DNA from: Linepithema humile | Lineage: Eukaryota; Arthropoda; Insecta; Hymenoptera; Formicidae | Length of the DNA stretch: 64,000 nucleotides | Reading direction: 5' to 3' | NCBI RefSeq assembly: GCF_040581485.1 | Contig: NC_090135.1 | Coordinates: 4,953,001 to 5,017,000 of the forward strand | Part shown: positions 30,481-41,446 of the stretch, in pieces | Layout of the letters: the number at the start of each line of letters is the position of its first letter | How positions within the stretch are numbered: position 1 is the first letter of the stretch | Notes under the pieces: model-generated | Told to the model about the DNA's origin: nothing | Seen by the model: only the letters and a program-made list of their open reading frames with translations | The model's database searches: none | Program-made: the position numbers and the translations under genes

Positions 30481-30936
30481 AATTACACTGTGTTATTAAT
30501 ATATATGTTATTAATGGTAATGGTTATTAATGTTTGGTAATTACACTGTGTTATTAATATATATGTTATTAATATATACAGGATGACCCATTTTAATCTA
30601 TCACCCCAAATATTTCCGTTCCCTTGCATTTTACAAGAAAATGTTTCAGACAAATGTTGTATTGTTTCAAGGGAGCCATAAAATGATTTCATTGGTTTGA
30701 CCGTGGATAGTCGTTTAAAGGTCACACGAAGGTCATCTTCAATTTCTTAAATTGAAACCTCCATTTTTCATTACATATTCTTATAGCTTATTTTGAAAGC
30801 TTTCCAAAACACTATAATAAAGTTATTTTCCATTAAGTATTTGTCGCGTTATGAGGTTTAAAAGTTACGATACTGCCGGCATTAGCATTATCCAAGATGT
30901 ACCACGTGGAGGTTGCACGGTTAGATTTACATCTCT

Positions 30937-30982
30937 TGTGTGTGTGTGTGTGTGTGTGTACGCGCGCGCGCGCGCGCGCGTA
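30937..30982. repeat. (TG)n-(CG)n alternating purine-pyrimidine tract
   Basis: A run of TG dinucleotides passes directly into about 10-11 CG dinucleotides, 46 bp with no break in purine-pyrimidine alternation. It lies inside the mariner between TIR and transposase end. Such tracts can form Z-DNA. Confidence 0.9.
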
Positions 30983-31097
30983 TTTAAAAATAATTAAGTA
31001 TTTTATTGAAGGTGTTCGAAGACACGTCCACCTTGTTGGATACATAAACACAATCTTTTATGAAAATTGTTACGCACTCTATTAAGAACAGTTGGTA

Positions 31098-32057
31098 TTA
31101 TGCTTCTGAACACGTTACGAATACGTTGTTGCATATTTTCAATAGTCGTCGGCTCAGTCTCGTACACTTTTTCTTTAACATATCCCCAGAGAAAAAATCC
31201 AATGACGTCAGATCCGGAGATCTAGGAGGCCACTCCTGAGTTTGACTACCTAAACCAATCCATTGTCTTCCGAATACATTATTTAAATAGTCCCTGACGT
31301 CACGTGCTCTGTGAGCAGGCGCTCCGTCTTGCATAAACCACATTCGATTACATGTCTGAAGATCAACATTCTCTAAAAGAATCGGTAACTGATTTTGCAA
31401 AAAAAATAAATAACTTTGCGCATTAAGGTTTGCTTGAAAGAAATATGGACCAATAACATAATCTCCTACTATACCAGCCCATACATTAATAGACCATTGC
31501 CATTGTAATTCTTCATTCCGTTGCCAATGTGGATTTCCTTCAGAATAATAATAGCAGTTATGTCTGTTGACGCCTCTACTCTTACTAAATGTGGCTTCAT
31601 CAGAAAAAAGCATATAATGAAAGAATAACGGATCTCGTATTATTTGATTTTCAGCCCAATTACAAAATCTTACACGACGGATAAAATCCTCGTTCTTCAA
31701 TGCTTGAGTCAAAGTAATATGATACGAATGTAATTTATAATTTGGCAAAATGCGATTCACAGTTGATTGTGGTACACCATGTTAATGTTAAATTTTTCTC
31801 GTGGAAGTATGCGGATACATTTGAATAGCAGCAACAGTTACCAGCGTTTTCACTTCGTCAGCTCCAGTCTTTTGACGTTTCCTCTTTAAATCACCTCTTT
31901 CAGCTCTATGAACCACATGTTTTATTGTCATTCGCGTTGGATGTCGTCTATCAGGAAATCTCTCAGCATATAATCTTTCCGCAGCTTTATAATTGCCTCT
32001 AGTCTCACCTATAATACGTATTATATCAACGATTTCATGTGGCGGATAGTCTGCCAT
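31098..32057 (-). pseudogene. mariner-type transposase, two frame breaks
   Basis: The N-terminal part (32057-31788, starting MADYPPHEIVDIIRIIGETRG) is the helix-turn-helix region. After a frame shift near 31790 the catalytic core 31760-31098 follows, with the first Asp in FSDEATF, the second in WFMQDGAPAH and the third in the PPRSPDLTSLDFF region, i.e. an IS630/Tc1/mariner DDE/D core. A second shift near 31175 garbles the C-terminus. The enzyme would cut and paste its own TIRs, but this copy cannot encode it. Confidence 0.85.
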
Positions 32058-32689
32058 ATCACAGACTTTCTTAAAAAAACTTTCTACGTATTGAGAAAAA
32101 TGCTATGGTATCAAGAGAAATCAATGTGACCTCTAAAAATGTTTGGTCACACAAAAGAACTCGACTAGTAGTTTGGAAAAATATTCCTTAAGTCAAACCA
32201 CGTCTAATTTCTCTTGATACCATAGCATTTTTCTCAATACGTAGAAAGTTTTTTTAAGAAGATCTGTGATATGGCAGACTATCCGCTCGCAGACTATCTC
32301 GGATAACGCTAATGCCGGCAGTATCGTAACTTTTAAACCTCATAACGCGACAAATACTTAATGGAAAATAACTTTATTATAGTGTTTTGGAAAGCTCTCA
32401 AAATAAGCTATAAGAATATGTAATGAAAAATGGAGGTTTTAATTTAAGAAATTAAAGGTGACCTTTGTGTGACCTTTAAACGACTATCCAAGGTCAAACC
32501 AATGAAATCATTTTATGGCCCCCTTGAAACCATACAACATTTGTCTGAAACATTTTCTTGTAAAATGCAAGGGAACGGAAATATTTGGGGTGATAGATTA
32601 AAATGGATCACCCTGTATATGGGCTCTACTGTAAATACACTGTGTTATTAATATATATGTTTCAAATCTAAATATATATGCTATTTACA

Positions 32690-33376
32690 TAGATTAAAGA
32701 AACACTTAATTTTTCTTAAAAAAATAAGCAAAATTCAGGCAGCTGTAACTTAGCACTTAAGATCTTAAGATTATAGATCTAGTTAGTAATCTAAATATAT
32801 CTGTTTTTAAATGTTTAAATATTCGGACACTTAAATTTGAATTTTTATCCACCTGTCATTAAATCTGAATATTTTTAATTTTAATATCTGAACATTTAAA
32901 CACTTTTGTCTGAATTTCTAACCAGTTGTATAAATATTTCTTTATCTCGTCTATATATTCAGTTATTTTTGTCTTAATTTCTAGTTAATAGTCTAAATAT
33001 ATCTGTTTTAAATGTTTAAATATTCGGACACTTAAATTTGAATTTTTGTCCACCTGTCATTAAGTCTGTTTTTTATTGCTGAACTGGCTGCACTAGTTTA
33101 AAGTTTATCTTTTTTCCTCCACAAAGAAAAAAAAATAAACTCTGAACGTTTGAACTAGTGCAGCAGTTTAGCAATAAAAAGACAGACCCAATAACAGGTG
33201 GATAGAAATTCAAATTTAAATGTCCAAATATTTAGACATTTAAAACAGATATATTTAGACTATTAACTAGAAATTAAGACAAAAATAACTGAATATATAG
33301 ACGAGATCAAGAAATATTTATACAACTGGTTAGAAATTCAGACAAAAATGTCTGAATATTCAGGCATTGAGATCAG
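32690..33376. repeat. Large imperfect palindrome
   Basis: Sequence from about 32930 to 33110 (TTCTAGTTAATAGTCTAAATATATC..., CACCTGTCATTAAGTCTG) returns inverted at about 33180-33330 (CAGACCCAATAACAGGTGG..., ATTTAGACTATTAACTAG). The centre near 33110-33140 is purine/pyrimidine-rich. Part of the left arm is itself duplicated (32790-32880). Noncoding foldback; no target duplication defined. Confidence 0.7.
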
Positions 33377-33655
33377 AAATATTCAGACAACTGTGGCTAG
33401 AAATTCAGACAACTGTGTCCAGAAATTCAGACAACCATGGCCAAAAATTTAGACAACTGTGGCTATAAATTCAGACAACTGTGGCCAAAAATTCAGACAA
33501 CTGTGTCCAGAAATTCAGACAACCATGACCAAAAATTTAGACAACTGTGGCTATAAATTCAGACAACTGTGGCCAAAAATTTAGACAACTGTGGCTAGAA
33601 ATTCAGACAACTGTGGCCAGAAATTCAGACAACTGTGGCTAGAAATTAAGACAAT
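33377..33655. repeat. 22-bp minisatellite, about 12 copies
   Basis: The unit ATTCAGACAACTGTGGCTAGAA and variants (gtccagaa, ggccaaaa, ggctataa, catggcc) repeat head to tail directly after the palindrome and share its AATTCAGACA motif, so the array probably grew from the palindrome's arm. There is no spacer, so it is not a CRISPR. Confidence 0.9.
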
Positions 33656-34397
33656 ATTCTGTCCGAAAATTCAGACAATGTGACTGTAAGAAAACTTCAA
33701 ACACTTTTGTCTGAATTCTCAGTCAGTAATTTTTTACAGTGAAAGTCTGGAAACGGTCAAATATCTCGAAAAATATAAATTTTATAAAAAAATGTTTTGG
33801 ATAAAAGTTGCACGATTTAAAAAGATTTATTTACTAATTTTATCAGTTTTACCTTAGGTGGCATCGCCAAAGGAAATCAGAAAACAGTTTGTAAGTTTTT
33901 TATTCAATGTTGCTTTAAAACTAAACTATCACGGCGCATTTCAATATAGAATTTAGTATCCTATCTGGATAAATTAATCACTATTTTACATCTGGTTTTT
34001 ATGTTGCAGAAAAAAAAAATTTCAACAATTGAAGGAACTACATATGCTAATCAGACGAGAAATATTCTGAAATTTATTTTAGATGATAACGTTTCCAAAA
34101 GATAGTCGTGAACAGGAAAAAAACAATCAACACCAACGAAAGACACAACATTTGCTAGCATTATTACAGGTAATTAAAAACAAAAACATTATAAACATAA
34201 GTTTAAAAAGTATGTTATAATTAACACAGTAAATTAGTTACTTTTCTTTAAATAAATTTCAATTATGAAAAACAAATCAATATATGCAATTGTTAGATCA
34301 ATCTTATAATTTAAATGCAACAATTGTTACATTTAATTCTTTACATTTTAACAACAGTTTTCAATATTAAAGTATAAAAGAATTGTAATTTAAACAT
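33656..34397. other. AT-rich interval, no gene seen
   Basis: No frame over 60 codons with recognisable content and no clear repeat, apart from short A-runs. Confidence 0.5.
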
Positions 34398-35804
34398 TGA
34401 AACCGTGTGAGCTTCGGCGGACGCGGAGTAGCTCGCCGGAATCCAGGTTCGGTCGGTTGGGGGTATGTCAAATAAACCAAATGCTCGTTTATAACAAAAT
34501 AATGAAACAGCGTTTATTCAGAAAGATGTAGATATGGTTTGTCTCGAATGATCTGCTTCAATGCTCGTGTATACATGCGAAGCGTGTGCAAGATGAATTC
34601 AAAAGAGTATACAAAATAGCCAAATATCGGTGAAATAATTAACAAGTGATAGCGAAATAGTTCTTTAAAGCGGCGTGGAATGAATACAGAGTAGCGTGAA
34701 GATAAATGCGAAATATCGTTAATGGTGAAATAATTATTTGAGCGGCGGTGAAATAATTATTTAAGGTGGCGAAAAATAAATGCGAAGTATACGTGAAAAT
34801 AAATGTGAAGTATCGGTAATAATGAAATAATTATTTGAACGGCGGTGAAATAATTATTTAGTATGACGTGAGGCGTCCTGGTGCGGTCGGCGAGAGCGCA
34901 AGCGCGGGCGATCGTGTCGCAACGGTTGGTACAAGACGGAGCGCTTGTCGGTGAGTGCGTTCGTAGTATCGCGAGTCTGTTCGATCGTAGATCGATGCGG
35001 ACTATTCGGCGGCGCGGATTGGTCGACGCGGTTTTGCTTGCCGGACGGATTACGGTTTTGAAATCCCGGCGAATAAACGCGATAGCAGGACTTAAGCCGA
35101 GAGCACAAGCTTTTACATAAAGCATAACGCATAAGCATAAGGAAATTGATTGGTCTATATATAAGCATAAGCAAATGCATAAGGAAATGGACCAATCAAT
35201 TTCCTTATGCTTTATGCAAAAGTCTGTGCTCCGGCCATTAGGCTGCCGATTACGCTCGGCGGGAGTACGAGGATGCTCGTACGAAGGCGGAATCTTAGAA
35301 CGGCGACTTAGCTTGGTACGCGGAAATGCCCGCAATACGAAGTTCGGTGGCCTAGAGGAGCCAAGTACGCTCGGCGGGTATACGAATAGATTTGTATGCG
35401 GGAATCAAGAATACCGAGGACGCTCGGCGGTACACGAGGATACTCGTATGCTGGAACAGGTATAACGAAAAAACCGAGTATGCTCGGTTTGGGACTACGA
35501 GGACACTCGTAGAGGGATGTTTGCTGTCTATCAGCGAACGGAGTCTGGTGAGAAGACGTTCAGCCGGGCGTCTTTTATACCCGGCTGGCAGCCGAACGGC
35601 TTTGAATCGGCAAACATCGGCGGTTTCGGCGGCGAGTCCCCCACAAAACGGAATTTCGGAACGGTCGGGTGTGGGGGATTTTCGGCGGTTGACCGCCGCT
35701 GTTTTTGACAAAAAGCTTATCGGCGCTCGATGCGCCCTTGGTGGGCTACGGACGATGGACGGTCCGTAGCCGTAACGATGCAGCTTGCGGGCTGCACCGT
35801 TACA
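34398..35804 (-). repeat. Solo LTR (minus orientation), ACAT target duplication
   Basis: On the minus strand it starts TGTAACGG and ends GGTTTCA (TG...CA). ACAT occurs on both sides (34394-34397 and 35805-35808). A strong TATA box (GGGTATAAAAGAC) lies at about 35570-35582 on the minus strand, and AATAAACG near 34515 can be the poly(A) signal, so promoter, transcribed part and 3' end are in the right order. The GC-rich body has repeated CGCTCGGCGG and ACGAGGAT motifs. No internal retroelement sequence follows on either side. The GGCC MITE at 35095-35236 lies within. Confidence 0.65.
35095..35236. mobile_element. Second copy of the GGCC MITE, in the solo LTR
   Basis: It matches 17536-17689 in reverse orientation, with the left end shortened (GCCGAGAGCACAAGC) and the right end complete (GTCTGTGCTCCGGCC). 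Confidence 0.8.
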
Positions 35805-35808
35805 ACAT

Positions 35809-36424
35809 AATTTTGTAATGATTTCAGATTACATTTCTACGGTAGAAAATTGCAATCTTTATTAAGTGCAGAAAGTTATCCAAGAATGGTTGCAGCACGC
35901 AGGAAATCGCCTCCATTATTTATTGAAAAAACTGACATAAATAAGTAGTATTACAAATATACATATGTATATTTGGATTTTATATTTTAACAATATATCT
36001 TAATATAGTTTATATAAGAAGTATTGTGGAAAAGTATATTTAAAAGTGTTATGTAAAGAAATATTAATAATAAAATATTAATAACAAGTTTAAAAATATT
36101 CTATGTAAAATAATTACTCAATTAGCAAATGATCGTCATTTGATGCTTTTTTATCATTATAACTAGTTATTATATAATATAATAACCAATTATGACGATA
36201 AAAAAACATCAGATGACGATCATTTGCTACTTGAGCATAAAATCATCATATTAATAAAACGTTTGTCTTAAGGGCATTTTAAAATAAGTCTCACAGACGT
36301 CTTATAAGACAAATCAAGAGACATCTCAAAGACGTTTCTAAATTGTCGAAAATTGTTGCAGAAGACGTCTCATAGACGTTTTAAATACGTCTCTCTGACA
36401 GTTTTGTAAGACGACTGAGTGATA
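35809..36424. repeat. AT-rich interval with a foldback at 36117-36240
   Basis: ACTCAATTAGCAAATGATCG and its near complement CGATCATTTGCTACTTGAG enclose about 85 bp, a 120-bp foldback. From 36260 to 36420 follow irregular AGACGTCT-type motifs that continue after 37127, so the next element has split that tract. No gene. Confidence 0.6.
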
Positions 36425-36428
36425 TTAA

Positions 36429-37123
36429 AAGGTTACCTACACTTAGTAGGCCGAAAAAAGCACTTTTTTGGGAATTTTTTTTGAAGATTTGTATAAGTAT
36501 TTATAAAAATAAGTTTTAGCATATGACAGCCGTATATTCTAAGAGTATTACAAAAAATTTTGATGCAAAAATATTGATTTTTAAGCGTGTGATGGTGGTT
36601 TTTCCAGAGGTCCTCAAAAAAAAGATGTCTTGCGGTGACCACTGTAGCTTTTGACTGATTCATGTAAAATCCCGATTGCATTAGTTAATATAAGAGTATA
36701 GCGGGTCCCTGATCGAAGGTTTTAGCGAAATTTTAGTTTTTAACAAAATAGCGGACTTAAAAAAAATTTGAATTTTCGGGAAAAAAAATCGCGTTTTTTG
36801 ATTATAAAAAAAAAAGTTTTTTGAAAAAAAAATCCTACGATCAGGGACCCATAAATTGTATCTGAAATAAGCACAAAAAATTTCAGACCAATCGGTTAAG
36901 CCATTTTTAAATTACAGTGATCACCGTCTTTGAAATCGTAGTTTTGAGAAAAACGCATTTAAAATTTTTTTTACGAAATATTTTATAATAAAAATTTTTT
37001 TGAGGAACTTACACATAATTATCTATTCCAGGATTATATAATAAACCTGCTTCCTCGGATGCTATAGCTATAGCTAAATCTCAAAATCGATTTTTTTCAA
37101 AATTACTGACTGCAGGTAACCCC
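36429..37123. mobile_element. Non-autonomous element with TTAA target duplication (piggyBac-type)
   Basis: TTAA flanks both sides (36425-36428 and 37124-37127), and the ends are AAGGTTACC and GGTAACCCC in inverted orientation. Inside, GGGTCCCTGATCG at about 36699 returns inverted at about 36833. A- and T-rich, no frame of note. The TTAA site is the basis for the piggyBac label. Confidence 0.5.
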
Positions 37124-37302
37124 TTAAGATGTCTTTCAGACGAACATAAGACGACATAATGTTGTGTGGGTTCTGTTAAACATATCAGAAGTTTAATCAT
37201 TATTTGAGACTGTTTTAGTAAGTCCATTTGCCGAATAAAAGACTTAATATTACAAAAATCAAGTATTTCGAAAAAAGAGCTATAAAAATATTCTGAAAAA
37301 CA

Positions 37303-37420
37303 ACCCAGGCAACATGTAAATCTTAAAGACATCTGAAAGATGTCCAAAAGACGGCATTTTTCTGATATTTTTTGGTGGACGTCTTTCAAATGTCTTTAAG
37401 ATTTGCGTGTTGTCTGGGAA
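37303..37420. mobile_element. 118-bp MITE with CCCAGRCAACA ends
   Basis: ACCCAGGCAACATGTAAATC opens and GATTTGCGTGTTGTCTGGG closes it; AAAGACATCTG / GATGTCC inner arms. It lies just before the Tc1 relic. Related CCCAGACAGCA ends occur at 41461-42215. Confidence 0.6.
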
Positions 37421-37429
37421 TATTGTCCC

Positions 37430-37700
37430 CAGAAATTTGATTGATTGGAAAAAAGTTCAACTTCCAACACGATAATGACCCAAAACACACTTTCAAGCTA
37501 CGCAAAACCTTTTTGGAATAATTGGAACGACAGCACATGCTCAAAGTTATAGGTTGATCGCTGCAAAATCATCCGATTTAAACCCCATAAAATTATTATG
37601 AGATGAACTCGACAGACAGGTGCAAAAATCATGCCCCATGTTACAAGAGAACTTGTGGCGAATATTATGTAAGCTTGTATGCTGAATGTGTGCAGCTAGA
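37430..37700 (+). pseudogene. Tc1-type transposase C-terminal relic
   Basis: Plus-strand translation in several frames gives the Tc1 second catalytic motif (FQHDNDPKHT) and decayed traces of the region around the third acidic residue and the conserved WDELDR-like motif. Stops and shifts are many. The first half of the gene is absent. Confidence 0.55.
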
Positions 37701-37724
37701 ACAGCTATAAATGTTACCGATAAT

Positions 37725-39745
37725 TAGAGTCCGATCGAAATTTTGGTTTCGGTTTCGGTTACGGCCAGTTTCGGCCAAAAATCAAGGTTTCGGCTTAATT
37801 TCGGTTTCGGCCGAAACTAAAAAAAATGGTTTTGGTCGGACTCTACTTTATAATATATTATTTTTTATTTTGTAATATTGCGTTTTATTTGTGAAAAATA
37901 CTTTATATTTTAATAAGATATTAATAAAATCTTATTTTTAAAACTGTTTGAAAAGGAGCGCTCGCGCTCTAGCATCGCAAAAAGACGAGAGGCGGCCGGC
38001 CGCGAGCGGCGCTCGCGAGGCTCTTGCCGAGCTTGCGGTAAGAGAGGTAGGGAGACGAAGACAATAGAAAAGTGATCGCGGTCGATACTCGCTTAATACG
38101 CATTTTACTGTTTTTGATACTTCTACGTATCCGCGACAAGATCGACGAGTTCAGTTGTACTACGTACAGTTTACAACCGTGTTTCTTTGCATTATTGATA
38201 GAAAGTTGCAACGCCATATAGGCGTATCGTTACGTGTGCCGTAGGGCACATGTTGTTCTATGCTGTACTAAACGGCCGTTACATCGCCATTAGGGCGATG
38301 CTGTTCGTCGCTTCTCAAGTGACTAACATATTGCATTCGCGCATCTTATTGCGCTCATTAAGCAATCTGATACATATTCCCTTCGGGGCGTATGCTGTTC
38401 TACGCTATTCTTAGCGTTTGTCACCTCAATCTTGAGGAGCATGCAGTCTGTCGCGAATTAAGCGACTCACGTGCCATTGCTGCACGTACTGTTTTACGCA
38501 GTTCAAGGGACCGTTACGACGCCATTGCGGCTTACGGCCCTTCGCAAGATAGACAGTTACATCGCCTTTCGGGGCGCATGCTGTTTTTCTCTATTTTTAG
38601 AGCCTTGAAAACCAAAGAAAGATACCTCGCCATTGGGACACGTAATTACCACAATAGAAGCGATGCCATATCCATGTACAGGAACGAGTCTAGATGACTA
38701 AGAGAGGAACGAATAATTGGATTATTCGTGAGTTATTTTATAACAACATTGAATTCCAGACTCAATTGTAAATTGCGTCTTTCCTCTTATATTTCCTTAT
38801 GGTGAGTTTATATAATTCCATTTCTAATTACTGTCTTGAGAACGAGTATACGAGTATTGATTACGTATATTCTAGTGAATATTATACTCAAAAACACTCA
38901 TATTACTGTTGTTCGATTTGATATTTAGTTATGTCTTACTTGATGATATATATTGTATCTTTCACAACGTTACTCTATCATTTAACTTCTATGTTTATGT
39001 GAGAAACCTGAGACTCATGACGAGTCTATGCTTAAGCTTATATCTTATCTACGTTTTTGTATTTTAATTCTATTACTAATGACGTATTTTGCCTGAATTG
39101 TTTGAGTTAATTACTCATCCGTTGAACATGATGTTCAGAATAAGTCATGATTTAAGATAATATATAATTTGACAAGATTGAGAGTTACTGAGAATTACAT
39201 ATTTTGACACTGAACTGTTGTGGATTCTATGCTCTATAATAACCTTTATTTTCAGCAACTTAATGATATCTATTTATTTTCAGCAACTTAATGATATCTA
39301 TTTATTTTCAGTGAACTATTATCAATAATTAATTTACATTTGTATTCCGTTTTTTATTATATTGAGCATTACTTTTCGTCTATTGAGTCAAATGTACACA
39401 CACAACGATTATAATTCACATTATATTGATTATAACCTCATGTTTCCTATGTTCAAGAAAAATAAAGTCTCATTGTTAATCCTTTGAAGATTTCAACAAG
39501 AGTTTGGTCGATCTTATTTACAACTGGGAATCCATTATAGCATAAATCAATTGATGATTTCAAACAAAAACAGTACATAAATTTTACACATTTTTCAACG
39601 GTTTTTTTTAAATTATATGGCTTTTTATAAAACTCCTTCAAAAATTTCGGTTTCTGTTTCGATTTTGGCCGAAATTGAATAAAAACCGAATATTCGTTTT
39701 CGGTTTCGGCCGAAACTAAAAAAAATGTTTTTGGTCGGACTCTAC
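37725..39745. mobile_element. Candidate non-autonomous element, GAGTCCGA ends, TA flanks
   Basis: The left end GAGTCCGATCGAAATTTTGG and right end TTTTTGGTCGGACTC are inverted, with TA outside (37723-37724 and 39746-39747). TTTCGG/CCGAAA motifs crowd both ends. The left end carries its own inner TCGGACTC at 37838-37845, so the alternative reading is a 121-bp MITE at 37725 and a damaged copy at about 39645-39745 with unrelated DNA between. The interior holds a GC-rich start (37950-38050) and the hairpin array at 38205-38640. No long frame. Confidence 0.4.
38205..38640. repeat. Array of about a dozen short hairpins with differing stems
   Basis: Inverted repeats with 3-7 nt loops recur about every 20-25 bp: ACGCCatatAGGCGT (38211), GTGCCgtaGGGCAC (38236), ATCGCCattagGGCGAT (38283), GTCGCTtctcaAGTGAC (38307), GCGCAtcttatTGCGC (38339), ACGCTAttctTAGCGT (38402), CCTCAatctTGAGG (38423), GTCGCgaattaaGCGAC (38450), ACGTGCcattgctGCACGT (38469), CTCTAttttTAGAG (38589). 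A spacer near ATGCTGTTC recurs between pairs, giving a degenerate period of about 47 bp. The stems differ from each other yet keep complementarity. Frame 38392-38697 crosses it without sign of being coding. Confidence 0.7.
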
Positions 39746-39756
39746 CGGTAATATAA

Positions 39757-41446
39757 TGTTACGTCCTGATAGAAGATTTTTTTTGGACTCGGCGATTAAT
39801 GTAAGCGGGCCTGATTGCACGAGCCGAGTGGTACGTTTAGGACTTGCGACGGGTCAGCGACTGGAAGAGTCGTTTTTATTCCGTCGACAAGTCAACCGCT
39901 CGCAGGTTCCCTTTTGGGTCAAGGAATTGAATCCCTTTTACCCGGGACGGAATCTTCGTGCACAATTTGAGAAGGAAGGGTGAGGAGTGACGAGGAACAA
40001 GGAGGGTATAATTAAATGAATAAGAACGAAATTTTAATTTGCTAATGGCTTAACATTTAATCGGATAGTTGATAGTTTTGATATAAAAGAACTTAACTCT
40101 TAATCGTATGTAGTATATACATATGGTATGTGTATTAATTTTTTTCTTGTGTTTTTCTTACAATTGTGTGAATGTGAGTGTCATTCCTCAGGAGAAAGGA
40201 CTAAATTTAGAAAATCAAACCCTGTAAATACAGGGTGAGGAAGATAGGGAGGAGGCTAGATATATTCGATGGTGGTGGCTTCGGAGTTGACGGATATCTT
40301 ATCAAATCCTGGATCGTTATTTGGGAACTTTTCCAGTAGAGTCTCTACTGCAGGAGAATGGAAATGGACAGGTGAAGGGGGTCTGTATTCCAGGAGCTCT
40401 TCAAGGATCGGAGAGACAGACCTAGGAGTAGGAGGTGGTCGAAGATCGAACACGGCGAGAGATTGAGAAGGTTCCTGAGGAATCGGTTGTAACGCAGGTA
40501 GTGAATCGATTTGCGTGTTGTGTTGTTGTTGTACGTGAGTTAACAAGTGACCGGTTTTGCCTATTTCTAATGGGTTTTACGGATACTCTCGCCGCGTATC
40601 TAAAATACGGAGAGAGAAGAACGGCTAAGCATAGTATGTATGTGGAAATGTCTACTCGTGAACGACTCCGACGATTTTTGGAGACGGGTCGCGGCGAATT
40701 TTTGGTTCTCACTGATAATGAAAAATTTTAAACCAAATAAGGACGGAGCAAATAATAATGACAAAAATACCAGTAAGAGAAAAAAAAGGGAATGAATCGA
40801 CTTACTCGTTATGGAGAGAGAAAGATAGTTGTTACAGAGTTACAGAGTTACAGAGTAGTTTCGGATCGCTTGTGAAGTGGGCCGCCCTGGGTCCCCCATA
40901 TTATACTTTAAGTGCTAATATAAATGTTGAGTTAGCCTCAACCTTACAGTTCGGCCAGCCTGATAGGCATTCGACCCGAATGTATAAAAATACAAAATAA
41001 ATATTCTGTTACAAGTAGAATTTCGTGTTTGGCGCCCTTTCGGCTTGGCGCGTGACAATCGGTGCGCATGGGCGTCTGCTATGCAATATCCGGGTGTAGT
41101 AATACTGTATCTTACTTATTTTCTTTTTCGCAGTTCCTTTGAGTAGTAGTTTAGTTATCTTTCCTTGAACTGTATTCTTATTCTTGTACTCTCAGTGCGT
41201 ATTATTATCAGTGTTGTACGTGCATAAATATAAGTTTTTCTTTCTTGATATATACGATAGTTATTCTGTGCAATTCCTGTTACAATATATTCAAATAACC
41301 ATAAAAATAACATCGAATACATTACTTAAGAACATAATACCTTAACGGTTCAAAACATAATCTTGAGTCCAACTGTATCTTAATACAAATTGAAATTTCG
41401 AGGAAAAAGAAAAAATAATCACAAGTTCTTATAACTTAGGTGTAAC
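39757..41446. other. Possible LTR-type tract, unresolved
   Basis: TGTTACG at 39757 and CTGTTACA ending at 41013 could bound an LTR, with AATAAA at about 40997 and TGGCGCCC (primer-site-like) 18 bp after. No target duplication or internal region was found. A Pro-rich minus frame at 40546-40256 (RPPSPVHFHSPAVETLLEKF) overlaps a plus frame at 40435-40731; neither is recognised. 41014-41446 holds nothing I can name. Confidence 0.25.

Larger units (their letters stand above)
30579..32615 (-). mobile_element. mariner-like transposon with about 310-bp TIRs
   Basis: Ends CAGGATGACCCATTTTAATC and its complement ...ATGGATCACCCTG are flanked by TA (30577-30578 and 32616-32617). The inverted repeats extend to about 30890 and from about 32305. 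The transposase is at 31098-32057. A stretch just downstream of the start codon region is duplicated as a large palindrome (32056-32285). It is inserted in the flank of the preceding gene relic; both flanks carry GGGCTCTACTGTAA. Confidence 0.88.

Noticed and set aside
33377..33655. CRISPR-like repeat array
   Set aside because: Units are head to tail at 22 bp with no unique spacers, in eukaryotic TE-rich DNA: a minisatellite.
34757..35335. 192-codon minus-strand frame
   Set aside because: It runs through the solo LTR and the MITE inside it; composition is low-information and no domain is seen.
39757..41013. A second LTR with primer-binding site
   Set aside because: TG...CA-like ends and TGGCGCCC are suggestive, but there is no target duplication, paired LTR or internal coding region.
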